Assembly (NCBI GenBank): GCA_934216145.1
Contig: CAKQBG010000013.1
Location: 1 to 37,215 of the forward strand
Length of the DNA: 37,215 bases
Source: an uncultured Anaeroplasma sp.
GTDB lineage: Bacteria; Bacillota_I; Bacilli_A; Acholeplasmatales; Anaeroplasmataceae
Direction: 5' to 3'
Below are positions 17,849-25,864 of the stretch, in pieces. The notes beneath the pieces were generated by a model that searched no databases, was not told the DNA's origin, and saw only the letters and a program-made list of their open reading frames with translations. Within the stretch, counting starts at the first letter, position 1. The number at the start of each line of letters is the position of its first letter. Made by a program: the position numbers and the translations under genes.

Positions 17849-18814
17849 ATGGGATTTTTTGATTTATTTAAAAGAAAAGATAAAAAAAGTAAAAAGTATA
17901 AGCTTGGCTTACATAAGACAAGAGAGGGTGCTTTAGCTTCTTTAAAGGAAATATTATCAAAAAGCGATAAAATAGATGACGATTTATTTGATTCATTAGA
18001 GGAAATCTTTATTATGGCTGATATCGGTGTTGATACAGTTGTTGATTTCATTGATGATCTACGTAAAGAGGTTAGTGTAAAGAATATAACTAATCCCCTT
18101 GAGCTTCAGGAAATGATAATGGATAAAATGTTTGAGATTTATTTAAATGGTGAAGTTGTTAATGCAAACCTAAATTTAAATAAAAATGGATTATCTGTTA
18201 TTCTTTTTGTTGGAGTAAATGGAGTTGGTAAAACTACAAGTATTGCTAAAATTGCTAACCAATATAAAAAGGAAGGCAAAAAGGTTTTATTAGCTGCAGG
18301 AGATACCTTTAGAGCAGGTGCAATCGAACAATTAACTGTATGGGCTAAAAGAATTGGCGTTGATATTGTAACACATGAGGCAGGAAGCGATCCATCATCT
18401 GTTATGTTTGATGCCGCTAAGAAGGCTAAATCTGAGGGATATGATCTTTTATTATGTGACACAGCAGGTCGTTTACAAAATAAGGTTAATTTAATGAATG
18501 AGCTTTCTAAAATGAAAAGAGTAATTCAGCATGAAATCCCTGACGCTCCTCATGAGACTCTTCTTGTTATAGACGCAACAACAGGTCAAAATGGTATGTC
18601 TCAGGCTAAGGCCTTTAAAGAGGCAACAGATGTTACTGGTGTTATTTTAACTAAGCTTGATGGTACATCTAAGGGTGGTATTGTTCTTGCGATAAGACAT
18701 GAATTAGGAATTCCTATTAAGTATATTGGATTAGGTGAAGGTGTAGATGATTTAGAGGTATTCGATATTGAACAATATCTATACGGATTATTTGCCGATT
18801 TCTTTGAGGAATAA
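17849..18814 (+). CDS. ftsY: Signal recognition particle receptor FtsY
   Basis: FtsY docks SRP-ribosome complexes at the membrane and activates Ffh by reciprocal GTP hydrolysis. The NG domain is clear: G1 GVNGVGKTT (122-130), GDTFRAGAIEQL, DTAGRLQNK and TKLDGTSKGG. The N-terminal A domain is only a short, lysine-rich stretch after MGFFDLF, as in many Gram-positive bacteria, and is likely to bind lipids. Length is 321 residues. An upstream GTG is in frame, but the ATG at 17849 has GGAG 8 nt away and fits the family start. ylxM begins 2 nt after its stop. Confidence 0.97.
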   Translation: MGFFDLFKRKDKKSKKYKLGLHKTREGALASLKEILSKSDKIDDDLFDSLEEIFIMADIGVDTVVDFIDDLRKEVSVKNITNPLELQEMIMDKMFEIYLNGEVVNANLNLNKNGLSVILFVGVNGVGKTTSIAKIANQYKKEGKKVLLAAGDTFRAGAIEQLTVWAKRIGVDIVTHEAGSDPSSVMFDAAKKAKSEGYDLLLCDTAGRLQNKVNLMNELSKMKRVIQHEIPDAPHETLLVIDATTGQNGMSQAKAFKEATDVTGVILTKLDGTSKGGIVLAIRHELGIPIKYIGLGEGVDDLEVFDIEQYLYGLFADFFEE

Positions 18815-18815
18815 T

Positions 18816-19112
18816 ATGCAACCAGATAGTAGAGAATATTTAATAGAGCTTTACGATCTATATCAAAGGCTTTTAACAGAGAAGCAGCAACTGTATTTTG
18901 AATCATATTATTTTCTTGATTTATCTTTATCAGAAATAGCTGAAAATTATAATATTTCTAGAAATGGTGTATATGATCAAATTAAAAGAGTTGAACAATC
19001 CTTATATGATTATGAGGAAAAATTAAATTTATATAAAAAATACAGTAAAATTTCTTCATTAGATTTAAATAAAGATCAAATAGAAGAAATTCTATCTATT
19101 TTAAAGGAGTAG
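18816..19112 (+). CDS. ylxM: YlxM, SRP-operon helix-turn-helix protein
   Basis: YlxM is a small sigma-70 region 4-like helix-turn-helix protein that is regularly encoded beside ffh in Firmicutes; in streptococci it modulates SRP activity. The 98-residue product shows LTEKQQLYFESYYFLDLSLSEIA followed by the recognition-helix part ISRNGVYDQIKR. The frame is open upstream inside ftsY. The ATG at 18816 is chosen because GAGGA of the ftsY 3' end lies 6 nt before it and the family starts there. ffh follows after 4 nt. Confidence 0.92.
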   Translation: MQPDSREYLIELYDLYQRLLTEKQQLYFESYYFLDLSLSEIAENYNISRNGVYDQIKRVEQSLYDYEEKLNLYKKYSKISSLDLNKDQIEEILSILKE

Positions 19113-19116
19113 AATT

Positions 19117-20538
19117 ATGGCATTTGATAACTTGAGCTCACGCCTTCAAATGGGACTACGTCGTATTACAGGTAAGGGTAAATTAAATGAAAATGATATT
19201 GATGAAATGCTAAGAGAGGTTAGACTTTCATTACTTGAGGCCGATGTTAACTATAAGGTAGTTAAAAAGTTTTTAGCTAATGTTAAGGAAAAATCTTTAG
19301 GAGAGGATATCCTAAAAGGCTTAAATCCTGGACAACAGGTGGTTAAGATTGTTCGTGAAGAGCTAAAGAATACATTAGGCTCTGAAGCAGTTGAGCTAAA
19401 TATAAAGAATAGTGGAATGACTGTTGTTATGGCTGTAGGTCTGCAAGGTGCTGGTAAAACAACTGCAGTTGGAAAAATGGCATTATTCTATCGTAAGAAG
19501 CTTAAAAAGAAGCCTATGCTAATAGCTGCCGATATTTATAGACCAGCAGCAGTAGATCAATTGGTTACCTTAGGTAAATCAATAAATGTTCCTGTCTTTG
19601 AAATGGGTACTAAGGTTTCAGCTGAGAAAATTGTTACTGAAGGCTTAAAGAAGGCTAAAGAAGAAGGCTGTGATTTAGTATTTATTGATACAGCGGGTCG
19701 TTTACAAATTAACGAAGAGCTAATGAAGGAATTACAAAATATTAAGGATATAGCTCATCCTGATGAAATATTATTAACAGTTGATGCGATGGCAGGTCAG
19801 GATGCAGTAAATGTAGCATTAGCCTTCCATAAGGATCTAGATATAACTGGTATTATTTTAACAAAGCTTGATGGTGATACACGTGGTGGTGCTGCATTAT
19901 CTATTAAGGAAATGACTGGTATTCCTATTAAGATTATGTCAACAGGTGAAAAACTTGATGCGATGGAAATTTTCTATCCAGATAGATTAGCTGATAGAAT
20001 CCTTGGAATGGGTGATGTATTATCTTTAATTGATACTGTTACTGATAACATTGATGAGGATGAAATGAAGTCAATGTCAGAAAGAATGATGAGTGATTCA
20101 TTTAATTATAATGACCTATTAAAGCAATTCAAAATGATAAAGAGAATGGGTTCATTATCAAAGATTTTGGGCTTTATTCCTGGTATGAGTCAAATGAAGG
20201 ATGCAGTTAATAATGTTGATGATAAGGCATTTGATAAAATAGAAGCTATTATTTATTCAATGACTGAAAAGGAAAGATCACATCCAGAACTAATTGAAAA
20301 GGACTTTAAGCGTCGTGATCGTATTGCTAAAGGTAGTGGTAGATCAATTCAAGAGGTTAATAAACTAAGACAATCATTAAATGCCATGAAGGAATCTATG
20401 AAGAAGATGAAGGGCATGGATGAGAGTCAAATGAAGAGAATGCAATCTCAAATGAAGAATGGTAACTATTCTGGAATTGCTGGTATGCCTAAGGCTAAAA
20501 AGGGTAAAGGCAAAGGCAAGGGCGGCTTTAGATATTAA
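19117..20538 (+). CDS. ffh: Signal recognition particle protein Ffh (SRP54)
   Basis: Ffh binds signal sequences and SRP RNA and, with FtsY, targets proteins to the Sec channel. The GTPase motifs are GLQGAGKTT (108-116), DTAGRLQIN and TKLDGDTRGG. The methionine-rich M domain (about 325-440) includes the RNA-binding GSGRSIQEVN segment. The protein ends in a Lys/Gly-rich tail. The 473-residue length is somewhat above B. subtilis Ffh. AAAGGAG precedes the ATG. It is the last gene of the operon and is closed by a terminator. Confidence 0.97.
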   Translation: MAFDNLSSRLQMGLRRITGKGKLNENDIDEMLREVRLSLLEADVNYKVVKKFLANVKEKSLGEDILKGLNPGQQVVKIVREELKNTLGSEAVELNIKNSGMTVVMAVGLQGAGKTTAVGKMALFYRKKLKKKPMLIAADIYRPAAVDQLVTLGKSINVPVFEMGTKVSAEKIVTEGLKKAKEEGCDLVFIDTAGRLQINEELMKELQNIKDIAHPDEILLTVDAMAGQDAVNVALAFHKDLDITGIILTKLDGDTRGGAALSIKEMTGIPIKIMSTGEKLDAMEIFYPDRLADRILGMGDVLSLIDTVTDNIDEDEMKSMSERMMSDSFNYNDLLKQFKMIKRMGSLSKILGFIPGMSQMKDAVNNVDDKAFDKIEAIIYSMTEKERSHPELIEKDFKRRDRIAKGSGRSIQEVNKLRQSLNAMKESMKKMKGMDESQMKRMQSQMKNGNYSGIAGMPKAKKGKGKGKGGFRY

Positions 20539-20543
20539 ATTAT

Positions 20544-20569
20544 AAATCCATGGTTTCCATGGATTTTTT
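20544..20569 (+). terminator. Terminator after ffh
   Basis: AAATCCATGG (20544-20553) and CCATGGATTT (20557-20566) form a 10-bp stem with a three-base loop, running into TTTTTT. The ribosome site of the next gene follows only 2 nt later, so the U32 pair depends on read-through or an unseen promoter. Confidence 0.85.
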
Positions 20570-20581
20570 GAAGGAGATAAA

Positions 20582-21442
20582 ATGATTACAATAAGTATTT
20601 ATGATAATGATTCTTTAAATAAATATTATCCATACGCTGAAGCTTGTATTTTAATGGTACCAGGCTTTGCGATAAGCTATAAGGATTTAGATATAGATGA
20701 AGCTATTTCACTATGCCATAGTAATAATATTATTCCTATTTTAGGAATAAATAGAATTATGCATCCTACTGATTTAAATAAAGTATTTGCTTTTATTGAA
20801 AAATATAAAAATCAAAATGTTTTATTTTATGCTTCAGATATTGGTTTAATGGAATATGCAAAAGAAAATAGTATTTCAAACTTATTCATTTATAATCCTG
20901 AAACAATGATAACTAACGGCCTAGATTTAAATTTATATAATGATTTATTAAAGCCAGAGGCTATTGCTATGTCACTTGAAATAACAATCAATGATTTTAT
21001 GCATGCTACAAAAGACTTTAATGGAAATTTATTTTATCAAGTATTTGGTAGAAGATTAATGTTCTATTCTAATAGAAAGCTAATATCACTTTATGAGGAT
21101 AAAAATAATGAGAAATATCCTCATAATGATTTATATTTGAGAGAAGCAACAAGACCTGATTTATTTCCAGTATTAGAAAATGAATATGGTACTCAAATAT
21201 ACAGAGGATATTTAATTTGTTATTTAAAATATTTAAATTCTTTAAATTTAAAATATCAATATATTGAAACATTATATATAGAAAGTTATAAAATGCTTGA
21301 AATACTAAAGATATTTAAAGAATACAAGAATACTAATCAGTTAGATGAAGCATTATTTAAAATTAATTCCTTAGAATTAAGTATTGAGGATGGCTTCAGT
21401 ATTAATGATAGTGTATATCAAAAGGAGGAGCTTAAGCTATGA
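20582..21442 (+). CDS. U32-family protein, TrhP1/YrrN-like (tRNA U34 hydroxylation)
   Basis: This 286-residue protein precedes a canonical U32 protein with a 4-nt ATGA overlap. That is the arrangement of B. subtilis yrrN-yrrO (TrhP1-TrhP2), which hydroxylate wobble uridine of tRNA using prephenate. It shows the shortened TIM-barrel pattern (ACILMVPGFAISYKDLDIDEAISLC, IPILGINRIMHPTDL) but lacks the Cys-rich signature of the partner. This matches the non-cysteine half of the pair. AAGGAG precedes the ATG. Assignment rests mainly on context and overall resemblance; the exact tRNA target is inference. Confidence 0.7.
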   Translation: MITISIYDNDSLNKYYPYAEACILMVPGFAISYKDLDIDEAISLCHSNNIIPILGINRIMHPTDLNKVFAFIEKYKNQNVLFYASDIGLMEYAKENSISNLFIYNPETMITNGLDLNLYNDLLKPEAIAMSLEITINDFMHATKDFNGNLFYQVFGRRLMFYSNRKLISLYEDKNNEKYPHNDLYLREATRPDLFPVLENEYGTQIYRGYLICYLKYLNSLNLKYQYIETLYIESYKMLEILKIFKEYKNTNQLDEALFKINSLELSIEDGFSINDSVYQKEELKL

Positions 21443-22626
21443 GTAGATATGAATTACTAGCTCCTGCAGGAGATTTAGAAAAGCTAAAGGTAGCAATATT
21501 ATATGGAGCAAATGCTGTATTTATTGGTGGACTTAAATTCTCATTGCGTTCACGTGCTTCTAATTTCACATTAGAGGATATTAAAGAAGCTTGTACATTT
21601 GCTCATCTACATAATGCTAAAATTCATGTTACATGTAATATAGTAATGCATGAAAATGATACAGATGGAGTAATTGAATATTTAAAGGCATTAGATGAAT
21701 GTGGGGTTGACGCAGTTATTGCTTCAAGCTTATATATTTTAAAAATGGTAATTACTCATACTAAAATGGAAGCACATGTTTCAACTCAGGCTTCAACTGC
21801 TAATCCAGAAGCAGTAAAATTTTATGAATCTATTGGAGCTAAAAGAGCTGTATTAGCTAGAGAACTATCACTTGATGAAATTGAAGAAGTTAAAAAAGCA
21901 TCCAATATCGATATTGAATGCTTCATTCATGGAGGAATGTGTGTTTCCTATTCTGGTAGATGTATGTTATCAAATAATATGACAAATAGAGATGCCAATA
22001 GAGGTGGATGTGCCCATAGCTGTAGATGGAATTATGATTTAATTCAAAATGGTAAGTGTTATAATCCTGTTGGAGATTATTTCGCAATGTCTAGTAAGGA
22101 TTTATGTGCGATTGAAGCAATTCCTCGTTTAATGGATATTGGAGTCGATTCTTTTAAAATTGAAGGAAGAATGAAATCTTTACATTATATAGCTACAGTC
22201 GTTAATGCCTATAGAAGAATAATTGATGAATATGAAGAAACTCACGAGGTTAAGAATTTTGATATATATAAAAACGCTATTGCTAAAGCAGAAAATAGAT
22301 TAACCTCTACAGGCTTTTTATTTCATAAGCCAACAATTGAAGAAGAACTATATGATTTAAATTTAACAGTTCCAACAAAAGATTTTATTGGTATTGTTCG
22401 ATCATATGATAAAGAAACAAAAATGGCAATTATAGAACAAAGAAATTATTTCGTTCCTAACTCTACAATTGAGGTTTTTACTCCAACTAGAACTTTTAAT
22501 TTAGAAATAGGTGAGATTTATGATAAAGATGGAGTATCACTTGATGCTGCAAGACATCCTTTACAGGAAATACATTTTAAATCAGATATTGAGCTTAAGC
22601 CATTTGACTTACTTAGATTGAATTAA
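21439..22626 (+). CDS. U32 family protein, TrhP2/YrrO-like tRNA hydroxylation protein
   Basis: The U32 signature E-C-F-I-H-G-G-M-C (160-168) continues with SGRC (to C175) and then C191 and C195. A further C223 lies in DLCAIE. Family members use four cysteines to hold an iron-sulfur cluster, so C168, C175, C191 and C223 are the likely ligands. Despite the peptidase label, characterised homologues (TrhP/YegQ, RlhA) modify RNA. Length is 395 residues, near YrrO (about 420). AAGGAGG lies in the end of the upstream gene, which overlaps by 4 nt. The 3' end overlaps a convergent gene by 18 nt. Confidence 0.88.
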   Translation: MSRYELLAPAGDLEKLKVAILYGANAVFIGGLKFSLRSRASNFTLEDIKEACTFAHLHNAKIHVTCNIVMHENDTDGVIEYLKALDECGVDAVIASSLYILKMVITHTKMEAHVSTQASTANPEAVKFYESIGAKRAVLARELSLDEIEEVKKASNIDIECFIHGGMCVSYSGRCMLSNNMTNRDANRGGCAHSCRWNYDLIQNGKCYNPVGDYFAMSSKDLCAIEAIPRLMDIGVDSFKIEGRMKSLHYIATVVNAYRRIIDEYEETHEVKNFDIYKNAIAKAENRLTSTGFLFHKPTIEEELYDLNLTVPTKDFIGIVRSYDKETKMAIIEQRNYFVPNSTIEVFTPTRTFNLEIGEIYDKDGVSLDAARHPLQEIHFKSDIELKPFDLLRLN

Positions 22627-22917
22627 TCTTTTTATTTCATGATAAGCTTTAGATAATTTAGAATAATCAATATCCTCAATGAAATTATATATATCGCAAT
22701 AATCTAAATTACATGTTAATAATGTGTAATCTGTATTAGTATTTAGATTCTTTTTAAGGAAAAAATTACAATATCTATTCATTGCAAAATAAATTTTCCC
22801 CTTATTTCCATTTTCATATGCCTTATGTATTAGCTCATGCTCAAAATTTTTTTTTGATCCATAGGCATTATTTAATGATTCCATAAAGGAATCTGAAGTT
22901 TGATTTATATAGTTCAT
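22609..22917 (-). CDS. Small protein of unknown function
   Basis: I do not recognise this 102-residue protein. It is soluble and probably helical, rich in Asn, Tyr and Lys, with KIYFAMNRYCNFFLKK in the centre and a basic C-terminus. No signal peptide or membrane span is visible. It is likely to be a real gene because AAAGGA lies 6 nt before the ATG and because it fills the space between two unrelated genes. It runs convergent to the yrrO-like gene (18-nt overlap) and diverges from the DUF45 gene, with only 29 bp between start codons. Its promoter must therefore lie inside that neighbour. Confidence 0.7.
   Translation of the reverse strand: MNYINQTSDSFMESLNNAYGSKKNFEHELIHKAYENGNKGKIYFAMNRYCNFFLKKNLNTNTDYTLLTCNLDYCDIYNFIEDIDYSKLSKAYHEIKRLIQSK
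22615..22633 (+). terminator. Weak terminator at the yrrO-like gene end, inside the opposing gene
   Basis: AGATT (22615-22619) and AATCT (22625-22629) form a 5-bp stem over a 5-nt loop, followed by TTTTT. It spans the yrrO-like stop codon and the last codons of the leftward gene. The stem is AT-rich and short. Confidence 0.4.
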
Positions 22918-22946
22918 GTTTTATCCTTTCAGGAAGGAGAATTATT

Positions 22947-23627
22947 ATGGAATATTTTCTTAATGATAAGAAAATAATAATTACTATTGAAATTAATAGA
23001 AGACATAAAAGTGTTAAAATAAAAGTATCTCCTCCCTATTATGTTACTTTTATTTCACCAATTTCATTATCTAAGGACTATGTAATAGCCGCAATTGAAA
23101 GACATAAACGCTTTATTATTTCTAGATTAGACACCCCTTTACAGCAAGATAATGATTATAGTATTCATTTATTTGGAAAAAAATATGAAATACTAGCATT
23201 AGAATCTAAATTTGCAAACTATAAAATAATAGATGATACAATTCAAATTTATTCACCAATGCTTGATGATATGACTATTTCTCATATCGTGATGCTATTA
23301 TATAAATATGAACTACAAAAATTTGTAGAAAAAAAAATAGATTTAATAAAAAAAGAAATGGGAATAGATTTTAATATTAATATTCGATATAAAAGGGTTA
23401 AAACCTATTTTGGTGAATGTATTCCTAAAAGAAAAACCGTAATATTTTCTACTAATTTATGTAAATATTCTGAAAAATATATTTTGAGTGTAATTTATCA
23501 TGAATTAGCTCATTTTTATTATATGGATCATCAAGAAAGATTTTACAAATTATTAGAAAGTAAATTTCCCAACTATAAGGAAACTCAAAAGGAATTAAGA
23601 CAAATTAGATATAATGATAGATTTTAA
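22947..23627 (+). CDS. M48-like zinc metalloprotease, DUF45 (YgjP-like)
   Basis: The 226-residue protein belongs to the DUF45/YgjP group of predicted cytoplasmic zinc hydrolases. The zinc motif HELAH is at 185-189, and the third ligand lies in DHQERFYKLLE a short way downstream. The N-terminal half (RRHKSVKIKVSPPYYVTFISP) matches the beta-rich lead-in typical of the family. Physiological substrates are not established; E. coli YgjP has been reported to act on nucleotides, so the label protease is provisional. AAGGAG lies 7 nt before the ATG. No partner gene is evident. Confidence 0.85.
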   Translation: MEYFLNDKKIIITIEINRRHKSVKIKVSPPYYVTFISPISLSKDYVIAAIERHKRFIISRLDTPLQQDNDYSIHLFGKKYEILALESKFANYKIIDDTIQIYSPMLDDMTISHIVMLLYKYELQKFVEKKIDLIKKEMGIDFNINIRYKRVKTYFGECIPKRKTVIFSTNLCKYSEKYILSVIYHELAHFYYMDHQERFYKLLESKFPNYKETQKELRQIRYNDRF

Positions 23628-23640
23628 AAATATATGATAC

Positions 23641-23669
23641 TTGATTTTTACATTAAAAAAAAGTATAAT
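23641..23669 (+). promoter_or_regulatory. Promoter of greA
   Basis: A -35 TTGATT (23641-23646), a 17-bp spacer and a perfect -10 TATAAT (23664-23669) stand before a GGAGG ribosome site and the greA start. Confidence 0.8.
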
Positions 23670-23697
23670 GAAATAGAAAATTTATGGAGGTTTATAT

Positions 23698-24141
23698 ATG
23701 GTAAACGCAAAATCAATAGCTTTAACTATAAATGGTAAAAGAGAGTTAGAAGAAGAACTTGATAGAAGAAAAAATCAAGAACGTACTCGTATTAAAGAAG
23801 CAATAAAAGAAGCTCGTGAACAAGGTGACTTATCTGAAAATGCCGATTATTCTTCTGCAAGAGAGGAACAATCTGCAAATGAAACTCGTATTCAAGAAAT
23901 TGAAGAAATAATTAAGAATTCATATATTGTTGATTCTACATTTATTACTGTAAAGTATGTTAAATTAAATAAAGTTGTTAATTTAGAAATTTGTGGTAGT
24001 GAGACAAATCCATATAGTGGAAAAATATCATTAGATTCTCCTTTAGCTAAGGCCGTTTCTGGACATAAGGCAGGAGATAAAATCATTATGACAACTGAAA
24101 ATGGTCATGATGTTGAGCTTGAGTTAATTAGTATTAAGTAA
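23698..24141 (+). CDS. greA: Transcription elongation factor GreA
   Basis: GreA enters the RNA polymerase secondary channel and triggers cleavage of backtracked RNA. The N-terminal coiled coil carries the tip signature GDLSENADYSSAREEQ (about 42-57) with the acidic D and E residues that coordinate catalytic magnesium. The C-terminal FKBP-like domain ends in HDVELELISIK. The 147-residue length is slightly short of the usual 157. It has its own promoter and terminator, so it is monocistronic. Confidence 0.96.
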   Translation: MVNAKSIALTINGKRELEEELDRRKNQERTRIKEAIKEAREQGDLSENADYSSAREEQSANETRIQEIEEIIKNSYIVDSTFITVKYVKLNKVVNLEICGSETNPYSGKISLDSPLAKAVSGHKAGDKIIMTTENGHDVELELISIK

Positions 24142-24166
24142 AATCCTAGAAATAGGATTTTTCTTT
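24140..24166 (+). terminator. Terminator after greA
   Basis: AAAATCCTA (24140-24148) and TAGGATTTT (24153-24161) form a 9-bp stem capped by a GAAA tetraloop, running into a T-rich tail. Confidence 0.85.
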
Positions 24167-24182
24167 TAAATTATGGAGCCAA

Positions 24183-24232
24183 CTATAAATAAATCAAGAG
24201 ATTTTTAAAAAAATATAAAAATTTATTTATAG
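24183..24232. repeat. Perfect 12-bp inverted repeat beside the IS remnant
   Basis: CTATAAATAAAT (24183-24194) is matched by ATTTATTTATAG (24221-24232) with a 26-nt AT-rich spacer. It lies between the greA terminator and the IS110 remnant and belongs to no gene. It may be an older insertion scar or a cruciform-forming site. Confidence 0.5.
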
Positions 24233-24354
24233 AAATTTAAGGCACGACAAAAAGGGCCTTTCACCCTTCATTTTTAAAAAAATGTGTTTATGCTATCCAA
24301 TTACGGATATGAAGATTAATATTATATATCTAGATCTTTGAAAATTTTATATGG

Positions 24355-25522
24355 TTAACGTGGAGTATATGCATTACCAGATTTTAAAATGGAGTAGATT
24401 ATTCTTACCATTTTCTTTTCTAGATGACCAACAATAACAAGGAAATGCTTATGTTCTGATTTTTTCTTTTCATAATAAGCATGAAGAATAGAATCATGTA
24501 TCCAACATACCTTTGCCACTTGGTACAATGCATATCATAAGTATTTTGAGCCTTTTTACTGATTCTATGATTAGTTGCTTTGAATTTGCCAGATTCATAA
24601 ACCTCTAAATCTAAACCAGAAAAAGAAACTAAATGTTCTGCATTATTAAATCTTGAGATATCGCCAATTTCTCCTAAGATTAAACCTGCAGTAGTATAAC
24701 CAATTCCTGGAATTGTAAGTATTTTTGTATCAAGCTTATCAAAATAATATTTAATGATTTTATTATAGTCATCTATTTTAGATTGAATAGAATTTAGTGT
24801 TTTAATAGCTTGTACTAATGAGAATTATAAGTATTCATTATCATTACCAATGCTTGCTTTAGCAGCATTTATAATGTCTTCTGCAGAAGCTTTGCACTTG
24901 GCATGTAACATATTAGAAATAGTTTCTAAATGGGCTTTTGCTAGCTTTTTAGGGCTTGGATATTTAGAAATGATTTCTAAAGCCGATTCTTGATAAACAT
25001 TGCTAAAAAGCTTTAAATATTTGGGAAAAAGCTGACTAAGTATTCTATATACGTCAAGTTTAGCTTGTCTGAGCTCTTCAATTATAGAAAATCTATCTCT
25101 TGATAGTGACTTTAAAGCTTCAATGTGATATGATGTTAATGTATATGGCTTGAAATCTTTTTGATTATCTTTAAGATACTTACAAATGTTTAGAGAATCT
25201 AAGGTATCGTTCTTTGGCGTATGAACTTGCCTTGATTTTTTAAACATATTGTTAAAATAGGATTTAAAATAGTTATCTTGTATTCTTTTTGTAATAAGTA
25301 GAAAACAAGATTCAAATGATAAAACCCTGTAGATTCAAGCCCTATACGAACTTGATTATTATTATTTGCTCCACAAAATTTAGTTATTGAATTGTGGAGA
25401 TTTTTATACCCATCTTCTGTATTTGGTATAGTGATGGAATGTTTAGTATAGAATACTTCATTGTCATTCATAAGCATAAAATCATGCTTATCACTGGCAA
25501 CATCAATTCCGACAAAAATCAT
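24355..25522 (-). pseudogene. IS110-family transposase, inactivated
   Basis: The N-terminal DEDD RuvC-like domain begins FVGIDVASDKHDF and continues with IGLESTGFYHLN. The C-terminal transposase_20 domain reads TIPGIGYTTAGLILGEIGD and then ESGKF, near the presumed catalytic serine. At least four lesions are visible. A one-base loss lies near 25248 (LTNMFKKS expected, frame changes). An in-frame TAA lies at 24825-24827, with homologous sequence continuing after it. A frameshift lies near 24543-24548, and a TGA at 24535-24537 stands where an arginine CGA is expected (KYLRYALYQVAK). The reconstructed protein would be about 390 residues, normal for the family. No active product is expected. Confidence 0.9.
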
Positions 25523-25559
25523 ATTGTCGTGACTCCTCATAGTAATATTTGCACTGGTG

Positions 25560-25722
25560 CTATCTACAATCAATTCTTATGTACCCTAGTTCTTTACAAC
25601 CAGTCATCTACTAAAAGAGCTGCAACCAATTAATAACCATATAAAAGAAAAGACTGTAGCTGAACTCTCCATAAACCAGAGAGTCTAAGACTCCTGTAGG
25701 CAAAAATGAAACAGACTACAGT
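25560..25722 (-). ncRNA. Candidate IS110 bridge (guide) RNA region
   Basis: IS110 elements carry a structured bridge RNA in the non-coding end upstream of the transposase. Here that segment has a leftward TATAAT (25730-25725). Next is ACTGTAG/CTACAGT (25653-25659 with 25716-25722), enclosing ACTCTC/GAGAGT (25664-25669 with 25679-25684). An AGTC-TAA-GACT mini-hairpin lies at 25682-25692. Position, promoter and folding fit a bridge RNA, but loop sequences were not matched to target or donor DNA. Since the transposase is broken, the RNA would be a relic. Confidence 0.35.
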
Positions 25723-25756
25723 GCATTATAATTATAACATCCAGGGTGATGATATA

Positions 25757-25781
25757 AAAGTTATGTTGTACTCATAACTTT
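25757..25781. repeat. Hairpin between the IS remnant and the Sel1 gene
   Basis: AAAGTTATG (25757-25765) and CATAACTTT (25773-25781) form a perfect 9-bp stem with a 7-nt loop. The flanks are not T-rich enough for a confident terminator. The rest of 25740-25864 holds only candidate promoter boxes (TTGATT 25785, TATAAT 25810, TATACT 25833) and a GGAGG site for the next gene. Confidence 0.45.
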
Positions 25782-25864
25782 AAATTGATTCTTAGAAAGA
25801 AGGAGAATGTATAATCTTAAGTACAATTTGATTATACTAGGTTAAATTATGGAGGTGTGTTTTT

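Larger units (their letters stand above)
24250..25735 (-). mobile_element. Decayed IS110-family insertion sequence (boundaries approximate)
   Basis: The stretch between greA and the Sel1 gene is filled by one leftward IS110-type element. The transposase pseudogene occupies 24355-25522. A non-coding 5' region with strong inverted repeats lies to its right, and a short hairpin (AAGGG 24252-24256 with CCCTT 24264-24268, T-run on either side) lies at its 3' end. IS110 elements have no clear terminal inverted repeats, so the exact ends cannot be fixed from one copy. The limits given are where element-like structure stops. Confidence 0.75.

Noticed and set aside
18139..18462. Leftward open frame of about 107 codons antisense to ftsY
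   Set aside because: It mirrors the codon pattern of ftsY, has no ribosome site and no recognisable domain.
24535..24537. TGA read as tryptophan (Mycoplasma-type code)
   Set aside because: TGA is used as the real stop of sftA, the yrrN-like gene and the secreted-protein gene, and the position calls for arginine (CGA to TGA), so it is a nonsense mutation.
24825..25573. Two separate leftward genes in the IS region (24825-25247 and 25199-25573)
   Set aside because: Together they are the N-terminal and middle parts of one IS110 transposase split by a one-base loss near 25248; they are annotated as one pseudogene.
25394..25633. Rightward open frame inside the IS110 remnant
   Set aside because: It is antisense to the transposase, lacks a ribosome site and is explained by the opposite strand.
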